Positions 35,864 through 44,127 of a stretch of 64,000 nt of DNA are shown here, piece by piece (position 1 is the first letter of the stretch; each line of letters starts with the position of its first letter). The position numbers and the translations under genes are program-made. The notes beneath the pieces were generated by a model, which saw nothing but the letters and a program-made list of their open reading frames with translations, made no database searches and was not told where the DNA came from. This DNA comes from Clostridium neonatale (GTDB taxonomy: Bacteria; Bacillota; Clostridia; Clostridiales; Clostridiaceae). The DNA lies in NCBI RefSeq assembly GCF_001458595.1, contig NZ_LN890328.1, forward strand, positions 999,736 through 1,063,735. Reading direction: 5' to 3'.

Positions 35864-36574
35864 ATATACAATAAAGAAGCATTCAAAGATTTAGCTTTAA
35901 TTGACTTGCTTAAAATTAATGATAACTTATGGAAAGAAAGTATAAAGGAATACAATGAAAGATATGCAGATAGATATATTAAAGATAAAATGATGTATAG
36001 AAAAATTCATTGTAAAATAGTTGCAGATTTAGCTAAAGATATGTTTAACAGTATATTTAGTTATTTAGATGAAATAGAAAGTAGAATATATTTAGAAAAT
36101 GTATTATATCTTGGATGTCTTACACATGATATTAGAAAATTTGACAAAAAGCATGGTGCTTATGGAGCAAATTGGATTATGTCAAAACTTGCAGATAATG
36201 AATATTGCCAAAATAATAATATTCCAGTCTTTAGCATTGATATTTGTAATGATATCTGTATATTAATAAAATTCCATAAATCCAAAAATGTTGAGAAGTC
36301 TTTAATGAATGAACATAATCTTGAAAATTATATTATAAAAGAATATATGAAACCACTAATATTTCTCATAAGATTAGCTGATAAATTAAGTCATTTTGTG
36401 GTAGAAAGCAAATTTAAAGTTATTACCGAAAAAGATGTTAAAAAGAAAATTGATGAATTTTTAATCAAAACAAGTGATTATATGTTAGATGAAAATTTAA
36501 CCAATGCAATAATAGAGCTTATTTTTTATGATTTTAAAGATATGTATTGTAATAAAAAAATAATGAATTTTTAG
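35864..36574 (+). CDS. HD-domain protein with probable ATA start codon
   Basis: About 236 residues if started at ATA 35864, which lies 6 bp after a strong AGGGGAG (35851-35857). The first alternative is TTG 35906, which has no RBS. The frame is open from 35864 and the added residues (YNKEAFKDLALIDLLKIND) look like normal protein. The HD motif is present: MMYRKIHCKIVADLAKDM, then LGCLTHDIRKFD, with a later RLADKLSHF. HD proteins hydrolyse phosphoesters or nucleotides using metal. Substrate is unknown. ATA initiation is inefficient, so the protein may be poorly made or the start has mutated from ATG. Confidence 0.7.
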   Translation: MYNKEAFKDLALIDLLKINDNLWKESIKEYNERYADRYIKDKMMYRKIHCKIVADLAKDMFNSIFSYLDEIESRIYLENVLYLGCLTHDIRKFDKKHGAYGANWIMSKLADNEYCQNNNIPVFSIDICNDICILIKFHKSKNVEKSLMNEHNLENYIIKEYMKPLIFLIRLADKLSHFVVESKFKVITEKDVKKKIDEFLIKTSDYMLDENLTNAIIELIFYDFKDMYCNKKIMNF

Positions 36575-36646
36575 ATTTTATTAATAAATCTGAAAAACTC
36601 TTAAATTTAAAAAAATCTATAATTTCTATGGATTTAATAGAAAAGT

Positions 36647-36691
36647 AAAAATTACAGTAAAAGATTATTTTTTATGATTTACTGTAATTTT
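36647..36691. terminator. Bidirectional terminator between convergent genes
   Basis: A perfect 14-bp stem AAAATTACAGTAAA with its complement, with A and T runs on both sides. It serves the HD gene (+) and the DEAD-box helicase (-). Confidence 0.8.
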
Positions 36692-36696
36692 ATATT

Positions 36697-37809
36697 TTAT
36701 CTAAATTCTATTATTCTTCTTTTTAATTTAAAGTTTAGCTTTTCTTCTATTTCACTTAAAATCCTTTCATTTTTAGGATCTATAAAAGTACATGCATATC
36801 CGTCATCGCCAGCTCTCCCTGTTCTTCCTACACGATGAATATAGGTTTCAGGTGTTTCCGGAATATCATAATTATAAATATGTGTAACATTGCTTACATC
36901 AATTCCTCTTGAAGCAACATCTGTAGCAATTAAAAATTGAACATCACCTTTTCTAAAAGATCTCATAATTCTTTCGCGTTTATTTTGTGGAACATCACTA
37001 TGGATTTTTTGAGCCTTAATACCTTTTGCACTTAACTTAACTTCAAGTTCATCAGCTCTGCGCTTAGTTCTGCAGAATATAATTGCTATAAATGGATTAT
37101 CTTCATTAATAGCTTTTGCAAGGCAATCTGCTTTCCATCTATCAGTTGTTTCTACAACTTCTTGAGTTATAGTATCTACAGTTACATTTTCGTCTTTTAT
37201 ATCTATAAAAATCGGATCTGTCATATATCTATAAGCTAATTTTTTGACTTTTGAATCTATTGTAGCTGAGAAACAAAGAGTCTGATGTTTTTTTGATGAA
37301 ACTTTCATAATCTCTTCAATTTCATTTTTAAATCCCATCAAAAGCATTTGATCTGCTTCATCAATAACAATAGTTTCTAAATTACCTAAATCAACAGTTT
37401 TTCTTTCTATGTGATCAAGTAATCGTCCAGGCGTTGCAACAATAATATGTATACTGTTTTTTAATTTTTTTAATTGGGATCCTATGTCTTTTCCACCATA
37501 AGCAGCTAAAATATTAATATCATCATTAACATTTAGTTTTTTTGCTTCATCAGTAATTTGAATCGCAAGTTCTCTTGTTGGAGAAAGTATAAGAATTTGA
37601 GTATTATTATTTTTTGAATTTATTTTTTGAAAAATTGGTATAAGAAAAGATAAAGTTTTACCAGTTCCAGTTTTTGCTTCTCCAATAATATCTTTGTTAT
37701 TTAATATATATGGTATAGATTCACTTTGAATAGGTGTTGGAGTAGTTATACCATGTTTTTTTAATGTTAATATCAAATTTTCATTTATTCCTAAATCTTT
37801 AAAATTCAT
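36697..37809 (-). CDS. DEAD-box RNA helicase, minimal length
   Basis: A 370-residue helicase consisting of just the two RecA-like domains. Motifs seen: Q motif (KHGITTPTPIQSESIP), AKTGTGKT, PTRELAIQ, ATPGRLLDH, VIDEADQML, SAT, and HRVGRTGRAG. It ends soon after motif VI and lacks the basic C-terminal extension typical of CshA, so it is a core-type enzyme of the kind linked to mRNA decay, ribosome assembly or cold growth. RBS AGAAAGGA lies upstream on the minus strand. Confidence 0.92.
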   Translation of the reverse strand: MNFKDLGINENLILTLKKHGITTPTPIQSESIPYILNNKDIIGEAKTGTGKTLSFLIPIFQKINSKNNNTQILILSPTRELAIQITDEAKKLNVNDDINILAAYGGKDIGSQLKKLKNSIHIIVATPGRLLDHIERKTVDLGNLETIVIDEADQMLLMGFKNEIEEIMKVSSKKHQTLCFSATIDSKVKKLAYRYMTDPIFIDIKDENVTVDTITQEVVETTDRWKADCLAKAINEDNPFIAIIFCRTKRRADELEVKLSAKGIKAQKIHSDVPQNKRERIMRSFRKGDVQFLIATDVASRGIDVSNVTHIYNYDIPETPETYIHRVGRTGRAGDDGYACTFIDPKNERILSEIEEKLNFKLKRRIIEFR

Positions 37810-37985
37810 ATTTTTTCCTTTCTGTTAAAATTTAAATATTTCTATTTTATTATAATTTTTTATATTTTTATAAGAAATCTAAATTTTATATAAAAATAAC
37901 AAAAAGATAAGATATAAAAAAATATTTAAATATTATAAATCTATTCAATTAATTAGTATTTAACTGCATATTTGTAAATAATAAA

Positions 37986-38121
37986 GTAGAGCTTGGAAAT
38001 CCGGCGAAAGACAAACCAAGCTCTACAAAAAAACTAGCACAAAAGTGCTAACTGCTAAATAAGAATAACATTAAAATCATAAAGAGTCAAGAATATATGA
38101 ATATTAATATATGTGTTAGCA
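37986..38121 (+). ncRNA. Possible structured leader RNA before the amidinotransferase-fold gene
   Basis: A perfect 11-bp stem GTAGAGCTTGG (37986-37996) with its complement (38016-38026) closes a 19-nt purine-rich loop containing CCGGCGAAAGAC. A second hairpin TAGCAC-AAAA-GTGCTA follows at 38035-38050, and TGCTAAC (38046-38052) can alternatively pair with GTTAGCA (38115-38121), which would open that hairpin. I could not match it to a known riboswitch class. It could also belong to the minus-strand helicase leader. The rest of the 359-bp gap is AT-rich with nothing else recognised. Confidence 0.35.
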
Positions 38122-38168
38122 AAAAATACATATAAATATATGCGTGTATAACGAGGTGAATTACAATA

Positions 38169-38981
38169 ATGAAAATCTATCAATGCAACCAGTATGACAC
38201 ATTAAAATCTTGTTTAGTCTGCTATCCAGTATATTTTGAGATAATAAATAAAAGTAATGAATACTATAAGAAAATTGATTATGAATTGCTTTTTAGTCAA
38301 TATAATAATTTTTTAAATAATCTAACCCAAAATGATGTAAAGCTAAATTTTCTAGATTTGAATAAAAATAGTGCAAATCAGTTATTTACACAGGATATTG
38401 GTTTTGTAATAGATGATGTATTTTTTATAAGTAATATGAAAAAACAAGAAAGAAGTATAGAAACCATATATTTAATTAATTTTATAAAGAAGAATAATTT
38501 AAAATATTATAAAATGAAAAATAATATTGAAGGTGGAGATTTAATACATTATGATGATGTGTTATTTATTGGGATAAGTACAAGAACAACAATTGATGCA
38601 GCTCATGAACTTCAATCTGTGCTAAATGAAATGAGAAAAGATATAAAAGTTGTCCCAATTTATTTTGATAATAGTATGATTCATTTAGATTGTGTATTTA
38701 ATACATTAGAAAAAGATGCTGCAGTTATATCTCCATATGTATATGATAAAGATATAATAGAAAAATATATTCCAAAACTTTATGAAATATCTAAAACAGA
38801 TGCAGATAATTTAGGAACAAATTTTGTGTATTTAGGCCATAAAAAGTTACTTAGCAGCAATAAAAATGTAGCACAAATGCTTAAAAATGAAGATTATGAT
38901 GTTACATATATAGATTATAGTGAAATTGTTAAAAATGAAGGAAGTTTAGGCTGTTCAATTTTATATCTGTTAAGAGAATAA
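38169..38981 (+). CDS. Amidinotransferase-fold hydrolase (dimethylarginine/arginine deiminase superfamily)
   Basis: A 270-residue pentein-fold protein of the DDAH/arginine deiminase superfamily. The catalytic set is visible: E121-G-G-D124, His172 in MIHLDC, and the nucleophile Cys262 in GSLGCSIL near the C-terminus. The substrate is a guanidino compound such as a methylated arginine, arginine or an analogue; which one is not readable. The RBS is GAGGTG, 13 bp before ATG 38169. It is monocistronic and has a long, possibly structured leader. Note that the chromosome also carries an OTC gene at 19.7 kb, which uses the ornithine side of arginine metabolism. Confidence 0.82.
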   Translation: MKIYQCNQYDTLKSCLVCYPVYFEIINKSNEYYKKIDYELLFSQYNNFLNNLTQNDVKLNFLDLNKNSANQLFTQDIGFVIDDVFFISNMKKQERSIETIYLINFIKKNNLKYYKMKNNIEGGDLIHYDDVLFIGISTRTTIDAAHELQSVLNEMRKDIKVVPIYFDNSMIHLDCVFNTLEKDAAVISPYVYDKDIIEKYIPKLYEISKTDADNLGTNFVYLGHKKLLSSNKNVAQMLKNEDYDVTYIDYSEIVKNEGSLGCSILYLLRE

Positions 38982-39109
38982 TATTTTATAAATAATGTTT
39001 TCAATATATCACATAATCTTATAATACATATGCACTTCTTAAGTTTAAAATCACCAATTTATAAGTATAGGAATAAAATATATAATGATAAATTTATTTG
39101 GAGAGTATT

Positions 39110-39925
39110 ATGGGATATTATATTAAAGCAGAATCAAATGTTAAAATATATGTAGAAGACCTTAACGAAAATGGTACTGAAACAATCTTGTTTTTGCATG
39201 GCTGGCCTGGAGATCATAATTTATTTGAATATCAATTTGATTACTTTGCTAAAATGGGATATAGATGTATTGGACTTGATCAAAGGGGATTTGGTGAGTC
39301 AGATAAGCCGCTAAATGGATATGATTATGATACATTAAGTGATGATGTTAGATGCGTTATTGATCAGCTTCAATTAAAAAATGTTACTTTACTTGGACAT
39401 TCAACTGGCGGTGCAATTGCCATTAGATATATGGCAAGACATGATGAATGGGGGATTTCAAAATTAGTACTTTGTGGAGCAGCAGCACCAAGTCTTATAA
39501 GACGTTCTTATTTTCACTATGGGTTAAAAGAAGAAGCAGTAAAAGAAATAATTAATGAAACATATATAGATAGACCAAAGATGCTTGCAAATTTTTCAAA
39601 AATGTTTTTTTATAAGCCAATAAGTAAACCATTTTCAGATTGGTTTTTAAGCTTAGGACTTAAAGCAGCAGGGTGGTCAACAGCAGCTATAGCAAATACA
39701 TGGCTTGATGAAGAAAGTTTGTTTTTAGATATGAAAAAAATAAATGCTCCTACATTAATAATTCATGGCATACACGATAAAGTTTGCCTTTTTCCACTAG
39801 CAGAGCAGCAAAAGAAACTAATTAAGAACTCTAAACTAGTTAAAATGCAAAATAGTGGACATGGCTCATTTTATGATGAACGTGAAAAGTTCAACAATGA
39901 AGTGAAATGCTTTATTGAGAATTAA
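39110..39925 (+). CDS. Alpha/beta hydrolase
   Basis: A 271-residue serine hydrolase. I use ATG 39110 with TTGGAGAG just upstream rather than the overlapping TTG at 39098. The oxyanion motif is FLHGWPGDHN, the nucleophile elbow is LLGHSTGGAIA, the acid is likely in IIHGIHDKVC, and the catalytic His is in NSGHGSFYDE. It looks like the non-heme chloroperoxidase/esterase type. Substrate is unknown. The gene has no operon partner. Confidence 0.88.
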   Translation: MGYYIKAESNVKIYVEDLNENGTETILFLHGWPGDHNLFEYQFDYFAKMGYRCIGLDQRGFGESDKPLNGYDYDTLSDDVRCVIDQLQLKNVTLLGHSTGGAIAIRYMARHDEWGISKLVLCGAAAPSLIRRSYFHYGLKEEAVKEIINETYIDRPKMLANFSKMFFYKPISKPFSDWFLSLGLKAAGWSTAAIANTWLDEESLFLDMKKINAPTLIIHGIHDKVCLFPLAEQQKKLIKNSKLVKMQNSGHGSFYDEREKFNNEVKCFIEN

Positions 39926-39933
39926 TTGTAAAA

Positions 39934-39976
39934 AATATAAATATATAAATATATAAATATATAAATATATAAATAA
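39934..39976. repeat. AT microsatellite
   Basis: Five tandem copies of an 8-bp ATATAAAT unit directly after the hydrolase gene. No function is suggested. Confidence 0.8.
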
Positions 39977-40033
39977 AAAGATATTCAAAAGAATTTGTTT
40001 ATAAAAATGAAGTACTAGTTTTTTTATATAGTG

Positions 40034-40195
40034 CTTTATTTTTATTTTAATTTATATGAATTTTATAATGCATTATTATATTCTAATAGGCGTAAATATA
40101 TTTACTGGATAGAAGATGCTAAAAAAGACGACATAAAACAAAAAAGAATTTCAGAAACAATAAAAAAGTTACAAAATAAAGGAAAGGTAAAATAG
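40034..40195 (+). pseudogene. C-terminal fragment of a YdeI/OmpD-associated-like protein
   Basis: The frame ending at TAG 40193-40195 encodes YSNRRKYIYWIEDAKKDD and then KQKRISETIKKLQNKGK, which matches the conserved C-terminal motif of YdeI/OmdA proteins (YS...YIxWIExAKK...R..KTI..L). No upstream domain, start codon or RBS was found, so this is a decayed remnant. The family link is from memory of the motif. Confidence 0.6.
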
Positions 40196-40272
40196 AAAAC
40201 AACATTAGGCTATATAATTACGACAAATGGTCATATGCGTTCTGGTTATAATGATATATAATAACATCATAA

Positions 40273-40287
40273 AAGAAAACGTTGTTA
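40273..40287 (+). promoter_or_regulatory. Possible cre-like site before alpha-galactosidase
   Basis: AAGAAAACGTTGTTA matches 13 of 15 positions of the CcpA consensus WTGNAANCGNWNNCW, 19 bp before the start codon. It is part of a wider inverted repeat (ATAACA/TGTTAT). Two mismatches at conserved positions make it weak. Confidence 0.3.
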
Positions 40288-40305
40288 TATATTTAGGAGG
40301 CAGAA

Positions 40306-42495
40306 ATGGGAATTAGATTTAATGAGCAAAATAAATTATTTAATATTGAATCAAAAAATACAAGCTATATATTAAATGTATTAGAGACAGGACATATTGC
40401 ACATTTATATTGGGGAAGAAAAATTAATTCTAATAAAATAGATTATTTAATTAAGAAAAGACAATGTGGAAGCTTTTTAGCTGATTTAGATAATATAGAT
40501 GATTTTCATTTAGAAGCAGTTCCGCAAGAATATCCAAGCTATGGTAATCCTGATTTACGTTCACCAGCGGTTCAAATAAAATTAAGTAATGGTACCACTG
40601 TTACAGATTTTAGATATTATAGTCATAAGATATTTAAAGGAAAAAATAAACTTCAAGGATTACCAGCAACTTATGTTGAAAATGATATTGAAGCAGAAAC
40701 TTTAGAGATAACATTAAATGATAGTTTAGCAAATTTAAAATTAATATTATCATATACAGTTTTTGAAGAGTATGATGCCATAACAAGAAATGTTAAAGTT
40801 ATAAACGACAGTAATGAAGAAATTGATATATTAAGAGTGTTAAGTGCAAACGTTGATTTTAATCATAGTGAATTTGATTTTATCCAATTATCAGGTGCAT
40901 GGGCAAGGGAAAGACATATAGTTAGAACACCTTTAAGATCTGGAGGTCAATGTGTAGAAAGTAGAAGAGGGGCTAGTAGCCATGCTCAAAATCCATTTAT
41001 GGCTTTGGTAAGTCATGAGGCAAACGAAGATGTTGGAGATGTTTATGGATTTAATTTAATTTATAGTGGTAACTTTTTAGCAAATGTAGAAGTTGATATG
41101 CACAATAACTCAAGAGCCCAAATTGGTATAAATCCATTTGACTTTACTTGGAATTTAGAATCAAAACAAGAGTTCCAGACTCCTGAAGTTGTTATGGTAT
41201 ATTCACCTAATGGATTGACTGGAATGTCTCATATATACCATGATTTATATAGAGAAAGGCTTGCAAGAGGATCATATAGAGATAAAGAGAGACCAATACT
41301 TATAAACAATTGGGAAGCAACATACTTTGATTTTGATAATGAAAAAATTAAAGAAATAGCTAAAGAAGCTAGTGATCTTGGAATTGAATTATTTGTATTA
41401 GATGATGGCTGGTTTGGTGAAAGAAATAGCGATGATTCTTCACTTGGGGACTGGTTTGTAAATGAAAATAAAATTAAATGTGGATTAAATTCACTAGTAA
41501 AAGACATAAATGATCTAGGCATGAAATTTGGATTATGGTTTGAACCGGAAATGATTTCGCCCAATAGCAATCTTTATAGAGAGCATCCAGACTGGTGTAT
41601 TCATATTGAAAATAGAACAAGATCACTTGCAAGAAAGCAGCTTGTATTAGATTTATCTAGGGATGAAGTTTGTGATGCTGTAATAAAAATGATCACAGAT
41701 GTATTAAAATCTGCACCTATATCTTATGTAAAGTGGGATATGAACAGAAATATAACTGAACTTGGATCACCTGCATGGCCACCTAAAAAACAAAAGGAAC
41801 TTGCACATAGATATATGTTAGGTTTATATAAAATATTAGAAAACATAACTTCAAACTTTCCTGACATTTTATTTGAAAGCTGCTCTGGAGGTGGTGGGAG
41901 ATTTGATGGGGGAATGCTTTATTACATGCCACAAACTTGGACTAGTGACGATACTGATGCTATAGAAAGATTAAAAATTCAAGAGGGAACTTCATTAGTA
42001 TATCCTAGTATATCAATGGGAAGCCATGTTTCAGCAGTACCAAATCACCAAGTTAATAGAATTACTCCACTTAGTACGAGAGGTATTGTAGCTATGGCAG
42101 GTAGTTTTGGGTACGAATTAGATGTAACAAAAATGACAGATATAGAAAAAGAAGAAGTTAAAAAACAAATCGAATTATATAAATCTATTAGAAAAGTAGT
42201 TCAATTTGGAGATCTTTACAGATTAAAAAGTCCATTTAAAAGTAATGAAGTATCATGGATGACTTTATCAAAAGATAAGGAATTTGCAATTGTAAGTTAT
42301 GTAAAACAATATTCAGAAGTAAATAAAATACCTGGAAGATTAAAACTTAAAGCCTTAGATGAAAATTCATTATACGAAATAATTGAAACTAAAGAAGTGT
42401 TTGGTGGAGATGAACTTATGTATATTGGACTTGAAATTGGAGAACTTATTGGAGATTATGTGTCTAAGATGTGGACTTTAAAGAAGTGTAAATAA
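40306..42495 (+). CDS. Alpha-galactosidase, GH36 family
   Basis: A 729-residue glycoside hydrolase that releases terminal alpha-galactose from melibiose, raffinose and stachyose-type sugars. An N-terminal beta-sandwich is followed by the catalytic barrel: NNWEATYFDF, LDDGWFG, YVKWDMNRNITE with the nucleophile Asp, and SCSGGGGRFDGGMLYY with the acid/base in TWTSDDTDAIERL. Length is normal for GH36 enzymes of Firmicutes. No signal peptide, so it acts on imported oligosaccharide. RBS TTAGGAGG. It faces an AraC regulator gene tail to tail. Confidence 0.95.
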   Translation: MGIRFNEQNKLFNIESKNTSYILNVLETGHIAHLYWGRKINSNKIDYLIKKRQCGSFLADLDNIDDFHLEAVPQEYPSYGNPDLRSPAVQIKLSNGTTVTDFRYYSHKIFKGKNKLQGLPATYVENDIEAETLEITLNDSLANLKLILSYTVFEEYDAITRNVKVINDSNEEIDILRVLSANVDFNHSEFDFIQLSGAWARERHIVRTPLRSGGQCVESRRGASSHAQNPFMALVSHEANEDVGDVYGFNLIYSGNFLANVEVDMHNNSRAQIGINPFDFTWNLESKQEFQTPEVVMVYSPNGLTGMSHIYHDLYRERLARGSYRDKERPILINNWEATYFDFDNEKIKEIAKEASDLGIELFVLDDGWFGERNSDDSSLGDWFVNENKIKCGLNSLVKDINDLGMKFGLWFEPEMISPNSNLYREHPDWCIHIENRTRSLARKQLVLDLSRDEVCDAVIKMITDVLKSAPISYVKWDMNRNITELGSPAWPPKKQKELAHRYMLGLYKILENITSNFPDILFESCSGGGGRFDGGMLYYMPQTWTSDDTDAIERLKIQEGTSLVYPSISMGSHVSAVPNHQVNRITPLSTRGIVAMAGSFGYELDVTKMTDIEKEEVKKQIELYKSIRKVVQFGDLYRLKSPFKSNEVSWMTLSKDKEFAIVSYVKQYSEVNKIPGRLKLKALDENSLYEIIETKEVFGGDELMYIGLEIGELIGDYVSKMWTLKKCK

Positions 42496-42564
42496 TATGT
42501 AGAGAATTATATGGCCGAGATAATTTAAAAATTATTAATATTAAAATACAAGGATAAAATTTTA

Positions 42565-42604
42565 AGTGCTCCATGAGAGTTATTCATAGGGCACTCATTT
42601 TTTA
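42565..42604. terminator. Terminator between alpha-galactosidase and the AraC regulator
   Basis: AGTGCTCCATGA pairs with TCATAGGGCACT (two G-U pairs), followed by CATTTTTT on the plus strand. Confidence 0.8.
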
Positions 42605-42619
42605 TAAATACTTCTCTTA

Positions 42620-43474
42620 TTAATCTAAAAGTAAGTATTGTTTTGTACATCCTTTTTTATTAAGCCTATATTCTTTAGGGCTTATGCCTTTTACTTTCCT
42701 AAAAGCTTTTGAAAATGATAATGGATCAGTATATCCACAAGAGTAAGCTATATTTCCTATAGGCAGGTCTGTATCATATAGTAGGTCAGCTGCTTTTGTT
42801 ATTCTAAATTCCATTAAAAATTTCTGAGGTGGCATTTTAAGATACTTTTGAAAAATAGAAGTTAGATAGCTTCTATTTAAACATGTATATTCCGCAATAT
42901 CACGTACTTTTATTGGTCTATAATAATTATCTTGAATAAATTCTATTGCTTTATTTACATAATTATTAGAAATTGAATCATCATCTGAAAGGGTGCTTTT
43001 GATATTGTTAGACAACCTAGAGAAAAATAAATATAAAAGTCCTTCTATTTTAAATGAATCAGCATCTGTACTTTTATGATGTTTAAGCATTTCCATAACA
43101 CATTCTTTCAACAAATCCGCTTCATCACATTTAAATATAAGATTTTCTTCATCTAATCCTATACATTTTAAATATGTTTTAACTTTATTTCCATCTATGC
43201 CAATCCAAAGGTAAGTCCAAGGTTCTTCTTCATCAGCCTCATAAAACGTAATAACATTTGGACTGATTAAAAATCCTTCATTTTTTGTAACTGTATATTT
43301 TTTGTTGTTAGCATAATAATAACCTTTTCCATCTAAAACATAATGCAATAAATAGTTAGGTCTAATAGCTGGACCAAATGAATGTAGTGGAGTACATTTC
43401 TCAAATCCACAATAGCAAAGGTACATATCATTAAAATTTCTATTAGTATTCTCTAAATAATAAACATCTAGCAT
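42620..43474 (-). CDS. AraC-family transcriptional regulator
   Basis: I start it at the ATG whose 5' end is 43474, which has AGGAG 7 bp upstream; a longer frame from 43510 has no RBS. The 284-residue product has an N-terminal cupin-like sensor domain (about 20-150) and a C-terminal double helix-turn-helix: EYTCLNRSYLTSIFQKYL and IAYSCGYTDPLSFSKAFRK. Next to a GH36 enzyme this is most likely an activator of alpha-galactoside use, sensing the sugar, as with MsmR/RafR. That role is inferred from neighbourhood. Confidence 0.9.
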   Translation of the reverse strand: MLDVYYLENTNRNFNDMYLCYCGFEKCTPLHSFGPAIRPNYLLHYVLDGKGYYYANNKKYTVTKNEGFLISPNVITFYEADEEEPWTYLWIGIDGNKVKTYLKCIGLDEENLIFKCDEADLLKECVMEMLKHHKSTDADSFKIEGLLYLFFSRLSNNIKSTLSDDDSISNNYVNKAIEFIQDNYYRPIKVRDIAEYTCLNRSYLTSIFQKYLKMPPQKFLMEFRITKAADLLYDTDLPIGNIAYSCGYTDPLSFSKAFRKVKGISPKEYRLNKKGCTKQYLLLD

Positions 43475-43641
43475 ATAAAAACTCCTATTTATATAAAAAT
43501 ATATAATCACATAACTATTATTTATTATTTTAAAGAAATATTATATACAATTCAATAATTTTAACTATGAAAATTAGTAATTAAAAGAAATGCTTTTAGA
43601 AAATTAGGCGTTTTTCCAATTAGAGTCAATACAAAAAGTAT

Positions 43642-43678
43642 AAAAATAAAGATTACTTTTTTGTAATCCTTATTTTTA
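43642..43678. terminator. Terminator of the suf operon
   Basis: A stem of AAAAATAAGGATTAC type (minus strand) with its complement and a six-base loop, ending in a T-rich run on the minus strand, just past sufU. Confidence 0.8.
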
Positions 43679-43692
43679 ATTAAATATTATTT

Positions 43693-44121
43693 TTATTCTT
43701 TGTTTAAAGCTTCTTGTATTGTATGCCAAGCAAGAACTGCACATTTTACTCTAGCTGGCATATTAGATATATTTTTAAAAGCCATAGCATCTTCTAATGA
43801 ATATAATTCTTTATCATCTGTTATTTCTCTTTTAATCATTCCAATAAAAGTTTCAGTAAGCTTTAACGCTTCTTTTATTGTTTTTCCCTTTATTAAATCT
43901 ATCATAATTGATGTAGAAGCTTGTGATATGGCACATCCTTGGCCTGTAAAAGCTAAATCTTCAATTACATCATTATTTAATTTAAGCTCTAATGTTATTT
44001 CATCTCCACAACTTGGATTGTGTCCTTTTTCATAAACATCGGCATGATCTAGTTTTCTTTTATTATGCTTTGAAGTGCTGTGCTCCATAATTAATTCTGT
44101 ATAAATTGAATTTAAGTCCAT
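43693..44121 (-). CDS. sufU: Fe-S assembly protein SufU
   Basis: A 142-residue SufU-type protein. Zinc-binding positions of the family are present: NPSCGD, GQGCAIS and RVKCAVLAWHT, with the conserved aspartate after the first Cys. In Firmicutes SufU is a zinc-dependent sulfurtransferase that accepts persulfide sulfur from SufS and passes it to the SufBCD scaffold. It is the last gene of sufCBDSU, 6 bp after sufS. RBS GGAGGT is present on the minus strand. Confidence 0.94.
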   Translation of the reverse strand: MDLNSIYTELIMEHSTSKHNKRKLDHADVYEKGHNPSCGDEITLELKLNNDVIEDLAFTGQGCAISQASTSIMIDLIKGKTIKEALKLTETFIGMIKREITDDKELYSLEDAMAFKNISNMPARVKCAVLAWHTIQEALNKE

Positions 44122-44127
44122 TAAGTA

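Noticed and set aside
43700..44035. Plus-strand ORF opposite sufU
   Set aside because: Shadow of a well-supported SufU gene, no RBS.
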